A model generated the notes under the pieces. That model saw only the letters and a program-made list of their open reading frames with translations, ran no database searches and was not told the DNA's origin. Below are positions 43,353-52,852 of a stretch of DNA of 64,000 nucleotides, piece by piece. Each line of letters starts with the position of its first letter. The stretch's first letter is position 1. A program made the position numbers and the translations under genes. Origin of the DNA: Oceanobacillus sojae (lineage in GTDB: Bacteria; Bacillota; Bacilli; Bacillales; Amphibacillaceae); assembly GCF_900162665.1 (NCBI RefSeq), contig NZ_LT727811.1:376063-440062 (forward strand), read 5' to 3'.

Positions 43353-44684
43353 ATGAATGCAGATTTACTGATTAAAAACTGCTCCCTATTAACCCCTGAT
43401 TTTGAGATTTGTCACGGGAAGAATATTGTTATCAAAGATCAAAAGATTATAGCTGTCGAAAAAAATGACGAAGCTCAAATATGTGTAGCAAAGGAAATTT
43501 TAGACGGAAAAGGCAAGCTTGTTATGCCAGGCTTAATTGATGCGCATACCCATACAAATCAACAACTTTTACGCGGAAGAATTTCGGATGAATATCCGAT
43601 GATTTGGACACGTATTATGGTTCCATTTGAAAGCAACCTGCGGGAAGAAGATGTAGCAATCAGTGCAGAATTAAGCTGTCTGGAAATGCTGAAGGCTGGG
43701 GTTACAGGCTTCATTGATGCAGGCGGGAGCTATATGCACAAGGTTGCCGAAGCCGTAGAAACTTCCGGTTTACGCGGGGTTCTTACCTGTTCCACAATGG
43801 ATACAGGTGCCGCTATCCCAGAATCCATGAAAACAACAATTGAACATAATATTCAAAGAAACAAGGACCTGTTTGATGCTTATCACGGCAAGGCCGGCGG
43901 GCGAATTCATGTGTGGTATTCTTTACGTTCACTGATTACATGTACACCTGAATTAATCCGGAGGGTCTATGAAACAGCAAATGCTGCCGGAACAGGTATG
44001 CAGACTCACATGAATGAGTATACAAATGAAATCAGCTATTGTCTGGAAAACTTCCAAATGCGCCCATACGAATATCTGGAGTCCTTAGGCGTGCTGGACG
44101 AAAATTTCTTAGGTGCGCACAGTATCCTCCTATCCGAGAATGAGATGGATCTCATTCAGAAATACGATAGCAAAGTGGCTCACAGCCCTATCAGCAATGC
44201 GGGAAAAGGAGTTACTAAGACTCCCGGACTTATGCAAAAAGGGGTAAGCATCGGTTTAGGAACAGACGGCGCGGCTCACTCAGGATTGAGCTTATTCGAT
44301 CAAATGAAGATTTTCAAATCCCTTATGCGCGCCTTCTGGGGTGTTCCGGTTTTTGACCCTGTTGTAATGCCATCTAAATCCATTTTAGAAATGGCAACGC
44401 TCGGCGGGGCAAAAGCAATGCTGCAGGATGAACAGCTTGGAACGATTGAAGTTGGCAAGAAAGCGGATATGATTTTAATAAATACGGATCAGCCTCATAT
44501 TGCACCGACACACCAGCTGACAAATACATTAATTGAATCTGCAAACAGCAATGACGTTTCGGATGTAATTGTGAATGGACGTATTTTGATGAAAAATAGA
44601 GAAGTACTTACCCTGGATGAAGAAAGAATTAAATATGAAAGTAAAAAAGCTATGGACGACCTCATTATTCGTGCTAAAATTTAG
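43353..44684 (+). CDS. Amidohydrolase-family deaminase (TrzA/AtzA/MtaD-like)
   Basis: A 443-residue metal-dependent hydrolase of the TrzA/chlorohydrolase branch. Metal ligands in MPGLIDAHTHTNQQLLRGR (about 58-76), THMNEYTNEISYCLE (about 220), LGAHSILLSENEMDLI (about 250) and LGTDGAAHSGLSLFDQMKIF (about 305). AAGGAG precedes the ATG. Relatives deaminate purine-type rings (guanine, 8-oxoguanine, S-adenosylhomocysteine, methylthioadenosine). The upstream guanine-class riboswitch favours a guanine-like substrate; exact specificity is inference. Confidence 0.82.
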   Translation: MNADLLIKNCSLLTPDFEICHGKNIVIKDQKIIAVEKNDEAQICVAKEILDGKGKLVMPGLIDAHTHTNQQLLRGRISDEYPMIWTRIMVPFESNLREEDVAISAELSCLEMLKAGVTGFIDAGGSYMHKVAEAVETSGLRGVLTCSTMDTGAAIPESMKTTIEHNIQRNKDLFDAYHGKAGGRIHVWYSLRSLITCTPELIRRVYETANAAGTGMQTHMNEYTNEISYCLENFQMRPYEYLESLGVLDENFLGAHSILLSENEMDLIQKYDSKVAHSPISNAGKGVTKTPGLMQKGVSIGLGTDGAAHSGLSLFDQMKIFKSLMRAFWGVPVFDPVVMPSKSILEMATLGGAKAMLQDEQLGTIEVGKKADMILINTDQPHIAPTHQLTNTLIESANSNDVSDVIVNGRILMKNREVLTLDEERIKYESKKAMDDLIIRAKI

Positions 44685-44805
44685 ATATTGCATCCATAAT
44701 ATACGAGCGGTTTAACACAACGTTGAAGCGCTCTTCTCCTTGTCTGGAGCAAATTAACAAACGTCATAATCAGGAAAAAGCACTTAGAAAGTTGAGGTTA
44801 CTCAG

Positions 44806-45582
44806 ATGTTAACGTTTTTTATTGTATTTATAGCAAATTTAATTATCGGGGTATTAGTAGGATTGTCCGGCGTTTCCGGCTTTTTGCTGCCCATTATTTA
44901 CGTCGGCTTTCTGGGGCTGCCTGTTCACGACTCCCTGGCACTCAGCTTCCTGGCTTTTCTGGTCGCAGGTGTCATTGGTGCATATTCCTATTGGAAGCTG
45001 AAATATATGGACTTAAAGCTGGCACTTTACTTAAGCATCGGCAGCCTTCCGGGAGCTTTTCTCGGTGTACAAATTAACGTCCTTATTTCCGAAACACTGG
45101 CGAAGCTGCTGCTTTATTTATTTGTTTTATTCGCAGGACTTTCTATTATCCTTAAGAAAAACAAAGCGCCAGCTGAAGGCGAACCAGGAAGTAATAAATC
45201 TATCATTTTAAATAAACCAGTTTGGATTATAGTGCTTGGAGTCCTTACCGCAGCTATCTGCGCATTGACTGGTGCAGGTGGCCCGATTTTAGTTGTACCA
45301 TTACTTGCAAGTCTTGGTGTGAATATCCGGACGGCAGTCGGTGTCGGGCTGTTAAACTCAATCATCATTGCTCTTCCATCTATTTTTGGATATTTCACAT
45401 ATGCGAGCATTGATAATATGCCTTTGTTTATCCTTTTCAGCCTGGTCGGCACAACAATTGGTATCTTAACCGGTTCCCGGGTTGCCAATAAAGTCCCTGT
45501 TGATCAGTTGAAGATTTTTATTGCAGTGATTACGATTGTTTCTTCGATTTATATGCTAATCAGTTTGGCATTGGGGAGTTAA
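44806..45582 (+). CDS. TauE/SafE (TSUP)-family membrane transporter
   Basis: A 258-residue membrane protein with two homologous halves. The first begins LIIGVLVGLSGVSGFLLPII and the second has ALTGAGGPILVVPLLASLGV, the internal repeat of TSUP transporters. About eight helices. Family members move sulfite, sulfoacetate and other organic anions. It follows the deaminase by 121 bases with no strong terminator between, so it may export a product or import a co-substrate of that pathway. Confidence 0.83.
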   Translation: MLTFFIVFIANLIIGVLVGLSGVSGFLLPIIYVGFLGLPVHDSLALSFLAFLVAGVIGAYSYWKLKYMDLKLALYLSIGSLPGAFLGVQINVLISETLAKLLLYLFVLFAGLSIILKKNKAPAEGEPGSNKSIILNKPVWIIVLGVLTAAICALTGAGGPILVVPLLASLGVNIRTAVGVGLLNSIIIALPSIFGYFTYASIDNMPLFILFSLVGTTIGILTGSRVANKVPVDQLKIFIAVITIVSSIYMLISLALGS

Positions 45583-45584
45583 AA

Positions 45585-45614
45585 AAAAGCGCACCCGCTA
45601 TAGGATGCGCTTTT
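45585..45614. terminator. Bidirectional terminator between the plus-strand salvage genes and codA
   Basis: AAAAGCGCA/TGCGCTTTT (45585-45593 with 45606-45614), A-run on one side and T-run on the other, so it works on both strands. Confidence 0.88.
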
Positions 45615-45617
45615 CCT

Positions 45618-46886
45618 TTATCTTTGAAAGGTTACTTTCTCTTCCGTATCATTTAGCAAAATAGATGCCTCACTTGGCTTTGTATGAGCAATCATTTTTC
45701 CATCTCTGAAGGAATGTGTCACAACTGCCTGCTTGCGGATTGCATCATATTCATTATCAGCGGACAAAACGATGAAATTCGCCGGCTTGCCTGCTTCAAT
45801 CCCATAATTATCTTCAATATGCAATGTCTTTGCACTGTTTTTTGTGATTAAGTCAATTGAATTAACTATCTGTTCATAGCCCATTAATTGAGACGCATGA
45901 ATCCCCATATGGAGCACCTGCAGCATATTGCCTGTTCCAAGCGGATACCATGGATCAAAAATATCATCATGGCCAAAGCAGATATTCATCCCTGCCTCCT
46001 GCAGCTCTTTCACACGAGTTAAGCCACGGCGTTTTGGATACGTATCAAATCTGCCCTGAAGATGGATATTTACAAGCGGGTTCGATACAAAATTAATGTT
46101 AGACATCTTCAGCAGACGGAAAAGCTTCGATGTATATGCATCATTATAAGAACCCATTGCTGTCGTATGACTTGCTGTTGTACGCTCACCCCAGCCGCGC
46201 TCATAAGCTTCTTTTGCAACGACTTCTACAAAGCGGGACTGCTCATCATCAATTTCATCACAATGAATATCCACTAATTTATCGTATTTCTCAGCAAGAT
46301 CGAACGCGACTCTCATAGAATCTACGCCGTATTCTCTTGTGAATTCAAAATGCGGGATACCCCCGACAACATCAGCACCCATTTTCAATGCTTCTTCCAA
46401 AAGCTCTTTTCCATTCGGATAGGAATGAATTCCCTCCTGCGGGAAAGCAACCAGCTGGATATCCACATAAGGAGCCATTTCCTGCTTCACTTCCAGCATC
46501 GCTTTTAAAGCCGTCAGCTCCGGATCTGTCACGTCCACATGGGTGCGGACATTTTGAATCCCCTGCGCAATTTGCCATTTCAGTGCTGTTTTGGATCTCT
46601 TTTTCACATCTTCTATTGTTAAAGACTCTTTACGCTCAGACCAGCGCTGGATTCCTTCAAATAACGTTCCGCTTTGATTCCAGGCAGGCTCTCCTGCTGT
46701 TAAAGTCGTATCTAAATGGACATGCGGTTCAATAAAGGGCGGAAGAACCAGTGCGCCATTCACATCCATAACTTCCTTATCTTCAGGGTGTGGTGCCTCC
46801 TCTGTTATCGCACTAAATGTACCATTTTCTATAACAATATTCCAAAGTCCATCTTTTCCTCTTAGCTTTGCATTTTTAATAATCAC
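45618..46886 (-). CDS. codA: Cytosine deaminase
   Basis: A 422-residue amidohydrolase strongly resembling E. coli CodA, converting cytosine to uracil. Metal ligands in [20 protein letters not shown] (about 48-67), [34 protein letters not shown] (about 210-225) and [20 protein letters not shown] (about 308-327). Also [20 protein letters not shown]. The start is GTG (46886), overlapping the codB stop by 11 bases behind GAGG. Confidence 0.95.
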   Translation of the reverse strand: MIIKNAKLRGKDGLWNIVIENGTFSAITEEAPHPEDKEVMDVNGALVLPPFIEPHVHLDTTLTAGEPAWNQSGTLFEGIQRWSERKESLTIEDVKKRSKTALKWQIAQGIQNVRTHVDVTDPELTALKAMLEVKQEMAPYVDIQLVAFPQEGIHSYPNGKELLEEALKMGADVVGGIPHFEFTREYGVDSMRVAFDLAEKYDKLVDIHCDEIDDEQSRFVEVVAKEAYERGWGERTTASHTTAMGSYNDAYTSKLFRLLKMSNINFVSNPLVNIHLQGRFDTYPKRRGLTRVKELQEAGMNICFGHDDIFDPWYPLGTGNMLQVLHMGIHASQLMGYEQIVNSIDLITKNSAKTLHIEDNYGIEAGKPANFIVLSADNEYDAIRKQAVVTHSFRDGKMIAHTKPSEASILLNDTEEKVTFQR

Positions 46887-48150
46887 TGACTACCTCATCC
46901 TTCTCTTTTAATGGTACTGTGACCGTTTCTTTTTGAGACATTATTTTCATTCCGGCAACATAAATGATAGATGTTCCTACCAATGCATTGATTGGCGGAA
47001 TTCCCGGTGCAAAGTTCGCAGCTGCTACCCCGCCGGCCCAGGCAATGATTGCTACCCAGTTTACAGCCTTAAATTTCATTGTTTTAAAAGGCTCATACTT
47101 TCTGCGGCGGACCAGGAAGTAATCTGCCAGTATAATCGCTCCAATGGATGGCAGCGCAGAGCCCAGAATGTTTAAGAATCCAACAAAGTTATTGTACAGC
47201 CATATTGCAGCAATCGTCCCGACAATTCCATTGAACACCACAATTTTTTTCTTCGGTAATTTGGTAATATTAGCAAATCCTAAACCGGAAGCATATAGAG
47301 CACTATCATTGGTTGTCCAGATGTTTAACCCTAATACAATAATAGCAGGAATCATCAGTCCTTGTAAAAACATCACATCCGAAATATCTGCGATTCCAAA
47401 AGCCATCGCGCCGACTGCACCGAATAAAAACATCAATGAATTTCCAAGGAAGAAAGCAATAATATTTGCCCAAACTGCTGATTTCGCTGATTTTGCAAAG
47501 CGGGCAAAGTCAGGAGTCAGCGTCCCCGCGCTAATAAAGGATCCTACACAAATAGTTAATGCTAATCCCACACCCATTATCTGTGTCGGCTCATAAGCAA
47601 ATAATCCTTGCAGTCCTCCAATTTCCTGTGCGGAGTTCGACATAGAATAGCTTCCAAAAATCGCAATCGCCGGCACAGCAACAAATCCTAATATAGTTAA
47701 AGTTTTCATTCCAAAAATTGCTGAAACAGTCATCAACAAGCCAAAAACAGCGATGAGCAGATATACGTTCCACCCTGTTGCAGTGGCAACTGGAATAGCG
47801 AACATCGCCAAACCTACTCCAAACCAGCATACCTGTGTAGAAGCAAGTAAAAAGGAAGTCAGGTAAGATCCTTTTTCTCCAAATGCATAACGTGCTAATA
47901 AATGTGTGGATAATCCTGTTTTGGAAGCAATGTAAGCCAGGGAGCCTGTATAAAGCCCAAGAATCAGATTACCAGCCAGTACAATCCAGATAAAATTAGC
48001 AAAAGAAAGCCCCGTCCCTAATGTTCCTCCAGACATCATACTTGCTGAGAAAAAGCTGAGCGACAGCATTACCGCTAAAATCTTCCAGAACCCGTTTCGG
48101 TGTGTTTGCGGCACTGCCTGTAATGAAAATTCTTTATCTATTTGTGACAT
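46876..48150 (-). CDS. codB: Cytosine permease
   Basis: A 424-residue NCS1-family transporter resembling E. coli CodB. Features: [80 protein letters not shown]. It imports cytosine for CodA; the genes overlap. A CTGGAGGAATT ribosome site precedes the ATG. Expression is preceded by a PyrR-type attenuator. Confidence 0.95.
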   Translation of the reverse strand: MSQIDKEFSLQAVPQTHRNGFWKILAVMLSLSFFSASMMSGGTLGTGLSFANFIWIVLAGNLILGLYTGSLAYIASKTGLSTHLLARYAFGEKGSYLTSFLLASTQVCWFGVGLAMFAIPVATATGWNVYLLIAVFGLLMTVSAIFGMKTLTILGFVAVPAIAIFGSYSMSNSAQEIGGLQGLFAYEPTQIMGVGLALTICVGSFISAGTLTPDFARFAKSAKSAVWANIIAFFLGNSLMFLFGAVGAMAFGIADISDVMFLQGLMIPAIIVLGLNIWTTNDSALYASGLGFANITKLPKKKIVVFNGIVGTIAAIWLYNNFVGFLNILGSALPSIGAIILADYFLVRRRKYEPFKTMKFKAVNWVAIIAWAGGVAAANFAPGIPPINALVGTSIIYVAGMKIMSQKETVTVPLKEKDEVVSDY

Positions 48151-48218
48151 ACCAATTCCTCCAGTGTTTTAATATAAGAAACTGGCACCGAAAAACTTAT
48201 TCTTTCGAGATTATAGAC

Positions 48219-48258
48219 AGAAAAAAAGCTCCCTGTCCAATCCCTGACAAGAAGCTTT
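48219..48258 (-). terminator. Attenuator terminator of codBA
   Basis: Thirteen paired positions on the minus strand, two of them G-U (48246-48258 with 48225-48237), loop of eight, then TTTTTTT. It lies between the PyrR-binding loop and codB. Confidence 0.85.
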
Positions 48259-48334
48259 TCCTCTATAATGCACACCTGAAGACACCTCACGCACAGGATA
48301 TCCACAAGTATTCATTATGTTCGCGCTGTCCTTG

Positions 48335-48355
48335 TCAGCCTCTCTGGACTGATTT
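48335..48355 (-). ncRNA. PyrR-binding loop in the codBA leader
   Basis: Minus-strand AGTCCAGAGAGGCT (48337-48350), flanked by TCAG/CTGA, matches the PyrR-binding consensus of Bacillus pyr leaders (anti-antiterminator). With the terminator at 48219 it forms a pyrimidine-sensing attenuator. UMP/UTP-bound PyrR would favour termination. Confidence 0.85.
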
Positions 48356-48383
48356 AAAGGTACCAGTATGTTTATCAAAATAT

Positions 48384-48412
48384 ATTATGGCACAAAATTG
48401 CCGAGTTGTCAC
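48384..48412 (-). promoter_or_regulatory. Promoter of codBA
   Basis: Minus strand -35 GTGACA (48407-48412), 17-base spacer, extended -10 TGC-CATAAT (48384-48389), placed just upstream of the PyrR-binding loop. Confidence 0.65.
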
Positions 48413-48535
48413 CTTGGAGATTTTGGGAATATGGATTTCAAGAATGAAGGTTTGCATACATTTAATATGCTGTGACCATTAACTCAGGTCATCATACTAC
48501 TTTTATTACCTTGCTTCCCTCTGCTAAGTTCGACT

Positions 48536-49222
48536 TCATCCTAAAATATTTCTTATCCCTTCTACTTTCACTCTATCAATACTTTCTTCAAAAGACTGAT
48601 TCCTTCTAACTCCACTGCCAAAATGATATTCATCTGCTTGAATTGCATTATGCAGCGTTTGTATATTATCTACATTCAATCCGCTTCCCGGCAAAATATT
48701 TGGCCCCTGCAATTTATGCCATAATTGGACAAGCATACGCAGAGAATCCGCTCCTGCCGCGCAATTATCCTCACCGCCGGAGGTTAAGATTCTTTTAATA
48801 TTTTTCCGATAAGCCGCTAAAGATTGATAGGCCTCCATCTGATCCCTAACCTCATCAAAAGCACGATGAAAAGTAACATCCAATTTAGGGAATTCCCTGA
48901 ATAAATCATCCAGAAAAGCTGTATCTATCGTTTTATTTTCATTCAATGCCCCGATAACAATTCGATCATGTCCCATTTCTGATAGTAAAGAAATATCCTT
49001 CTTCATGACCTCTTTATCATCCTGATTATATATAAATCCATAATCATGCGGTCTGATCATTACTTGCACGGGGATTTGAACACTGTCAATGACACTTTTG
49101 AAGGTTCCATAAGTTGGCGTTAAGCCGCCTAATTCGATTGCTGAAACCAATTCTAATCTTGTAACTCCTAATTTTTCAGCATCCTTTGCATCTCTTGCAT
49201 TTTGTACAATACATTCAATCAT
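48536..49222 (-). CDS. cutC: CutC-family protein
   Basis: A 228-residue TIM-barrel protein of the CutC family. N-terminus MIECIVQNARDAKDAEKLGV, RLELVSAIELGGLTPTYGTF, VMIRPHDYGFIYNQD, VTFHRAFDEV, KRILTSGGEDNCAAGA and LPGSGLNVDNI. CutC was first linked to copper tolerance but its true reaction is uncertain. The ATG at 49222 lies behind AAAGGAG; an upstream ATG at 49255 is less well placed. Confidence 0.92.
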   Translation of the reverse strand: MIECIVQNARDAKDAEKLGVTRLELVSAIELGGLTPTYGTFKSVIDSVQIPVQVMIRPHDYGFIYNQDDKEVMKKDISLLSEMGHDRIVIGALNENKTIDTAFLDDLFREFPKLDVTFHRAFDEVRDQMEAYQSLAAYRKNIKRILTSGGEDNCAAGADSLRMLVQLWHKLQGPNILPGSGLNVDNIQTLHNAIQADEYHFGSGVRRNQSFEESIDRVKVEGIRNILG

Positions 49223-49290
49223 TCCAAAGCTCCTTTCGCTGAACAACGAATTCATAAAGCAGTTTCTTTTTGTTTTTCATATCATCATCC

Positions 49291-50289
49291 CTATAAGATA
49301 ATTTTTGTTTCACCCACTACCTCCCCGGCATCACTCAATACATTGGAAGAACGCAGTTTATATAGATTATCAATGGTTTGCTTATTTTTATAATTTATTT
49401 TCTTTAAAATTTCAGCAACAATTAATGGCCAGAGCAATTCGGTTCCACTTTGAACCTTTAGAGCAATACTGATTTTTTCTTCTTTCAAAGCAAGACAATA
49501 TACTCCCTGCGCTCCGCCCTTTGCAAAAATATTCTCATCTCCCAGCAATACCGTACATATAAAATCATGAGAGGCAATAATCTCTGGGTGAGCCTGCATG
49601 ATGTCAGAAATTCTCTTCAGTACCTTCTCTTTTTTCTTATCGTTAATCATTTCCGGCTTCACAAACTTAAGATAAGATAGAGCCATGTTTCTTAATGGAA
49701 CGCCGTACACCGGCACTCCACAGCCATCTTTTCCTACACTCATTTTTTCTTTGGGATATTCACTTAAAACCTCTATTTCCTCTCTAATTCGTTCTTGGAT
49801 CGGATGATTAAACTCTCCATAGTCTGCGATGCTATATCCCAGTTCTCTTGAATAAGCAAGGAATCCAAGATGTTTACCCGCACAATTATGCAGCAGTTTC
49901 CGTTTTTCATGCCCTTTACAAATATAATCAATTTTTGGAGATTCATTTAAAGGATAACTCTCACCGCATATAAGTGATTCTTCGCTTAAGTCTAATTTTT
50001 TTATTAAAGATTTCAAGCTTTTCTGGTGATAGCTTTCTCCTCGCTGTGATGCGCAAAACAACGCCATTTCATCAGCTTCAAGACTATATTTGTCTTCAAT
50101 ATCTGTATCAAATACAGGTATTGCCTGGATCGGCTTCATCGCAGATCGGTAAAAGACTGGTGTATGCTCCACATCTCCCTTTGAATAAATCACTTCTTTC
50201 TGTTCATTTAGCACGCATATTATTCCATTATGCTCATTTTCTAAACTTCCGCCACGGTATTCTTCTGCAATAATCGTACTTGTACTCAT
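49291..50289 (-). CDS. L-asparaginase II-family protein
   Basis: A 332-residue protein of the thermolabile asparaginase (PF06089-type) family, distinct from AnsA/AnsB. Conserved-looking stretches: EYRGGSLENEHNGIICVLNE, TPVFYRSAMKPIQAIPVF, LFCASQRGESYHQKSLKSLI, LLHNCAGKHLGFLAY and KDGCGVPVYGVPLRNMALSY. Expected to hydrolyse asparagine. Its ATG shares one base with the DinB-like stop (TAATG), so the two are co-translated. Confidence 0.87.
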   Translation of the reverse strand: MSTSTIIAEEYRGGSLENEHNGIICVLNEQKEVIYSKGDVEHTPVFYRSAMKPIQAIPVFDTDIEDKYSLEADEMALFCASQRGESYHQKSLKSLIKKLDLSEESLICGESYPLNESPKIDYICKGHEKRKLLHNCAGKHLGFLAYSRELGYSIADYGEFNHPIQERIREEIEVLSEYPKEKMSVGKDGCGVPVYGVPLRNMALSYLKFVKPEMINDKKKEKVLKRISDIMQAHPEIIASHDFICTVLLGDENIFAKGGAQGVYCLALKEEKISIALKVQSGTELLWPLIVAEILKKINYKNKQTIDNLYKLRSSNVLSDAGEVVGETKIIL

Positions 50290-50840
50290 TAAAAAGACTC
50301 CTCCCTGCTCTTCTCTCTATACTGACGCTCCCTTTCTATCACTACCGTATAATGATGGTCCTCATGAATCCTTAAAAGTTTCACCGCCTGTACAACATTC
50401 GGATATTTAGGTACAGGATCCGGGTACCTTATCCAGTAGCATTGTTCTTTTGTAAGAGGCTCTACACAGAATTTCATCTTTTCTGTCTCCTCCTCCAGTA
50501 AACCCCTTAGCTCCTCAAGCGTATATTCCCGCTTCATCTTCGGTTTTAAAATAAAGGGAGCCTTCATTGTCTTTCCACGATATATATTCTCCATATCATC
50601 TATATACCGTTTTATTTTGGGGCGGCGAAGCTGCATATAAATACGAGCCATCGGCAAATAATAGGCTGACGTAATTCGGGTAAGCTTCAATAATAAATAA
50701 CAGTGGTAGATGGACTCTGCAACACTCCATTTATCAGGCACTGATCTTGTATGAATCGATGATTTGAAAATAGCTGTATTAAAATATTTATCTCTCATTG
50801 TCTGGATTTCTTCAAAAAGAGGGGAAAGACCTTTGTACAT
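50289..50840 (-). CDS. DinB-superfamily protein
   Basis: A 183-residue four-helix protein of the DinB/YfiT-like fold. Candidate metal-binding His residues are in WSVAESIYHCYLLLKL (about 45) and AVKLLRIHEDHHYTVVIERE (about 157). AGGTG precedes the ATG at 50840. Members are metal-dependent transferases or thiol-related enzymes; substrate unknown. First gene of a two-gene unit with the asparaginase-like gene. Confidence 0.78.
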   Translation of the reverse strand: MYKGLSPLFEEIQTMRDKYFNTAIFKSSIHTRSVPDKWSVAESIYHCYLLLKLTRITSAYYLPMARIYMQLRRPKIKRYIDDMENIYRGKTMKAPFILKPKMKREYTLEELRGLLEEETEKMKFCVEPLTKEQCYWIRYPDPVPKYPNVVQAVKLLRIHEDHHYTVVIERERQYREKSREESF

Positions 50841-51093
50841 TATGATCACCTGGCTAGAATTATTTTTGTTCAGAAAACTGTTTCTTCTACTCTATCACAG
50901 AGACGGAGTGGGAAGCTTCGTTTTCTGTTTAATGTTTACAAAATAAATCTATAAAAAAAGAAGGTCTTCTGCATCGTGACTCACCTGATACAGGAAACTT
51001 TCTGGCATTTTTCATTGTTTGATATAAGATTATTCAATATCTATTTAATCCGGAAACATAGCAGGGCTTATCTTAACACCTGCGCTTCTGCAA

Positions 51094-52107
51094 TTAACGC
51101 TTTACATCCTCCTTAGCTCCTGAAACAGCAGCTAAAATCTCCGTCTCCGTTGACATCGGCGTATCCCCTGAAACCGTACACGCCAGCATACCTGCTGCAG
51201 CTGCAAATTCAACAGTTTTATCAGGTTCATAACCTGATAATTCACCATGCAGAATTCCGCTTGTATACGCATCACCCGCACCAATACGATCATATACAGA
51301 AAAGGTAATCTTTTTGGAAAATACAAATCTATCTTTTTTATACATATAGCCTTCTAAAGAATGCGTATTACCCTCATTAATATTTCGATGTGTACCCGCA
51401 ATCGTTTGAATGCTGTACTTCTCAGCAACCTTAGGGATTAACTCCTGAAGCTGTTCTTTTCTTTCCAGCTTCTCTGTTTCCATCCCCAATATATACATGG
51501 CATCTTTTTCATTCATCATGACGATATCAGCCAATGAAAGCATGTCCTCATAATGCGGCTTTGCTTTCTCGTAGCCTCCATCCCATAAAGAAGGACGATA
51601 GTTACAATCAAAGCAAACTATTCCACCGTTTTCTTTTACCTTTTCAGCAAGGACTTTCATATTTGCGCGAACATTATCTGTCATTGCCAGACTGATTCCG
51701 CAAAAATGAATAACATCTGTATTTGCTGCAATCAAATCCAGATCGAAATCGGAAATATCCGCCGTATTAAAGGTACTTTCTAAGCGATTCGTATATGTAA
51801 CCCGGCTTGCGCGTTGCCCGAAACCATTTTCTAAAAAATACATTCCGATATATTTACCTTCTCTTGCAATAAAATCACGTTCTATTCCCAAGCGCTGCAG
51901 GAAGGACAATGCCGCATCTCCCAGTGGATTGTCCGGTAACTTTGTAATCAGATAACCATTATGTCCAAGCTTTGTCATAGCAGAAGCAACATTTACCCCT
52001 GTGCCCGAAAAGGAATACTGTAAATTGCCTGCCTGCGTGAGTAATTCATAACCCGGCACCTGCAATCGCATCATTACTTCTCCAAATGCTACAATGTTCT
52101 TAGGCAT
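51094..52107 (-). CDS. kdgK: 2-dehydro-3-deoxygluconokinase (PfkB family)
   Basis: A 337-residue ribokinase-fold sugar kinase. Starts MPKNIVAFGEVMMRLQVPGY, with the Gly-rich FSGTGVNVASAMTKLG (about 35) and the PfkB-2 signature YDRIGAGDAYTSGIL containing the catalytic Asp (about 265). Also CFDCNYRPSLWDGGYEKAKP. It phosphorylates KDG at C6, feeding the DgaF aldolase encoded just upstream. The frame runs further 5' into dgaF; the ATG at 52107 overlaps the dgaF stop by 8 bases and matches the family start. Confidence 0.9.
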   Translation of the reverse strand: MPKNIVAFGEVMMRLQVPGYELLTQAGNLQYSFSGTGVNVASAMTKLGHNGYLITKLPDNPLGDAALSFLQRLGIERDFIAREGKYIGMYFLENGFGQRASRVTYTNRLESTFNTADISDFDLDLIAANTDVIHFCGISLAMTDNVRANMKVLAEKVKENGGIVCFDCNYRPSLWDGGYEKAKPHYEDMLSLADIVMMNEKDAMYILGMETEKLERKEQLQELIPKVAEKYSIQTIAGTHRNINEGNTHSLEGYMYKKDRFVFSKKITFSVYDRIGAGDAYTSGILHGELSGYEPDKTVEFAAAAGMLACTVSGDTPMSTETEILAAVSGAKEDVKR

Positions 52108-52852
52108 ATTTATCAACCAGCTCTTTACTGATAGCGAGAAGCTTTTTAACATCATCCTCATTGGTTTTTCCAGTCTGTTTGTTAATAATCGAAGAATACA
52201 CATGAGGAATCACTTTCGGCACTTTTGCTTCTAAAGCAATTTCTAAAATTGGTGCGAAATTATCCAAATCAATACCGCCTGTCGGCTCTAACGCAAAGCC
52301 TTCCTCTCCACAGGCTTTGGCAACTGCACGAAATTCTTTTTCTGTTTGTAACCCTTTCATCGGGAAGTATTTCAATGCGTTTCCGCCCATATCACGAACA
52401 AGTGCAATGGCAGCCTTAACGGGAACAATAGCCGTCTCACCAGCTTCTGCACTGATTGGACCAGTAGAAATATTGACATATCCCACTTTACCGGCAGGCG
52501 ATACAAGTGCGTTAATCCAGCTATCTTTTTCTCCCAGATTAGCCCGTGTTGCCCCTACAGAAGAGAAAACCTGATTAATATGGGATCCAGGATAATCCTT
52601 CGCGATCTCTGCAACAACTGCTGCCTGTCTGTTATCACCTGCGCCTAACCCTATGGAAACAGCATCTTCAATTGCCTCTCCATATTCCTTCATAGCTGTG
52701 ACAGCTGTATCAACTGTCGGGTAATCCTTGGAAAGTACACCCACCAGCACATGCCCCTCTGCTGCATCAAATACTTCCTTTGCATTTTCAATACTATTCG
52801 CTAACACATTTAGCGCGACTCTATTTTTATAAAAACGCGGATTTATATTCAT
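52100..52852 (-). CDS. dgaF: KDPG aldolase, DgaF family
   Basis: A 250-residue TIM-barrel aldolase of the DgaF family (PF07071 type), distinct from Eda. Features: NPRFYKNRVALNVLANSIEN, SIGLGAGDNRQAAVVAEIAK, GSHINQVFSSVGATRANLGE, GGNALKYFPMKGLQTEKEF (candidate Schiff-base Lys) and FALEPTGGIDLDNFAPILEI. It splits 2-keto-3-deoxy-6-phosphogluconate into pyruvate and glyceraldehyde-3-phosphate. Start and stop touch those of its neighbours. Confidence 0.9.
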   Translation of the reverse strand: MNINPRFYKNRVALNVLANSIENAKEVFDAAEGHVLVGVLSKDYPTVDTAVTAMKEYGEAIEDAVSIGLGAGDNRQAAVVAEIAKDYPGSHINQVFSSVGATRANLGEKDSWINALVSPAGKVGYVNISTGPISAEAGETAIVPVKAAIALVRDMGGNALKYFPMKGLQTEKEFRAVAKACGEEGFALEPTGGIDLDNFAPILEIALEAKVPKVIPHVYSSIINKQTGKTNEDDVKKLLAISKELVDKYA

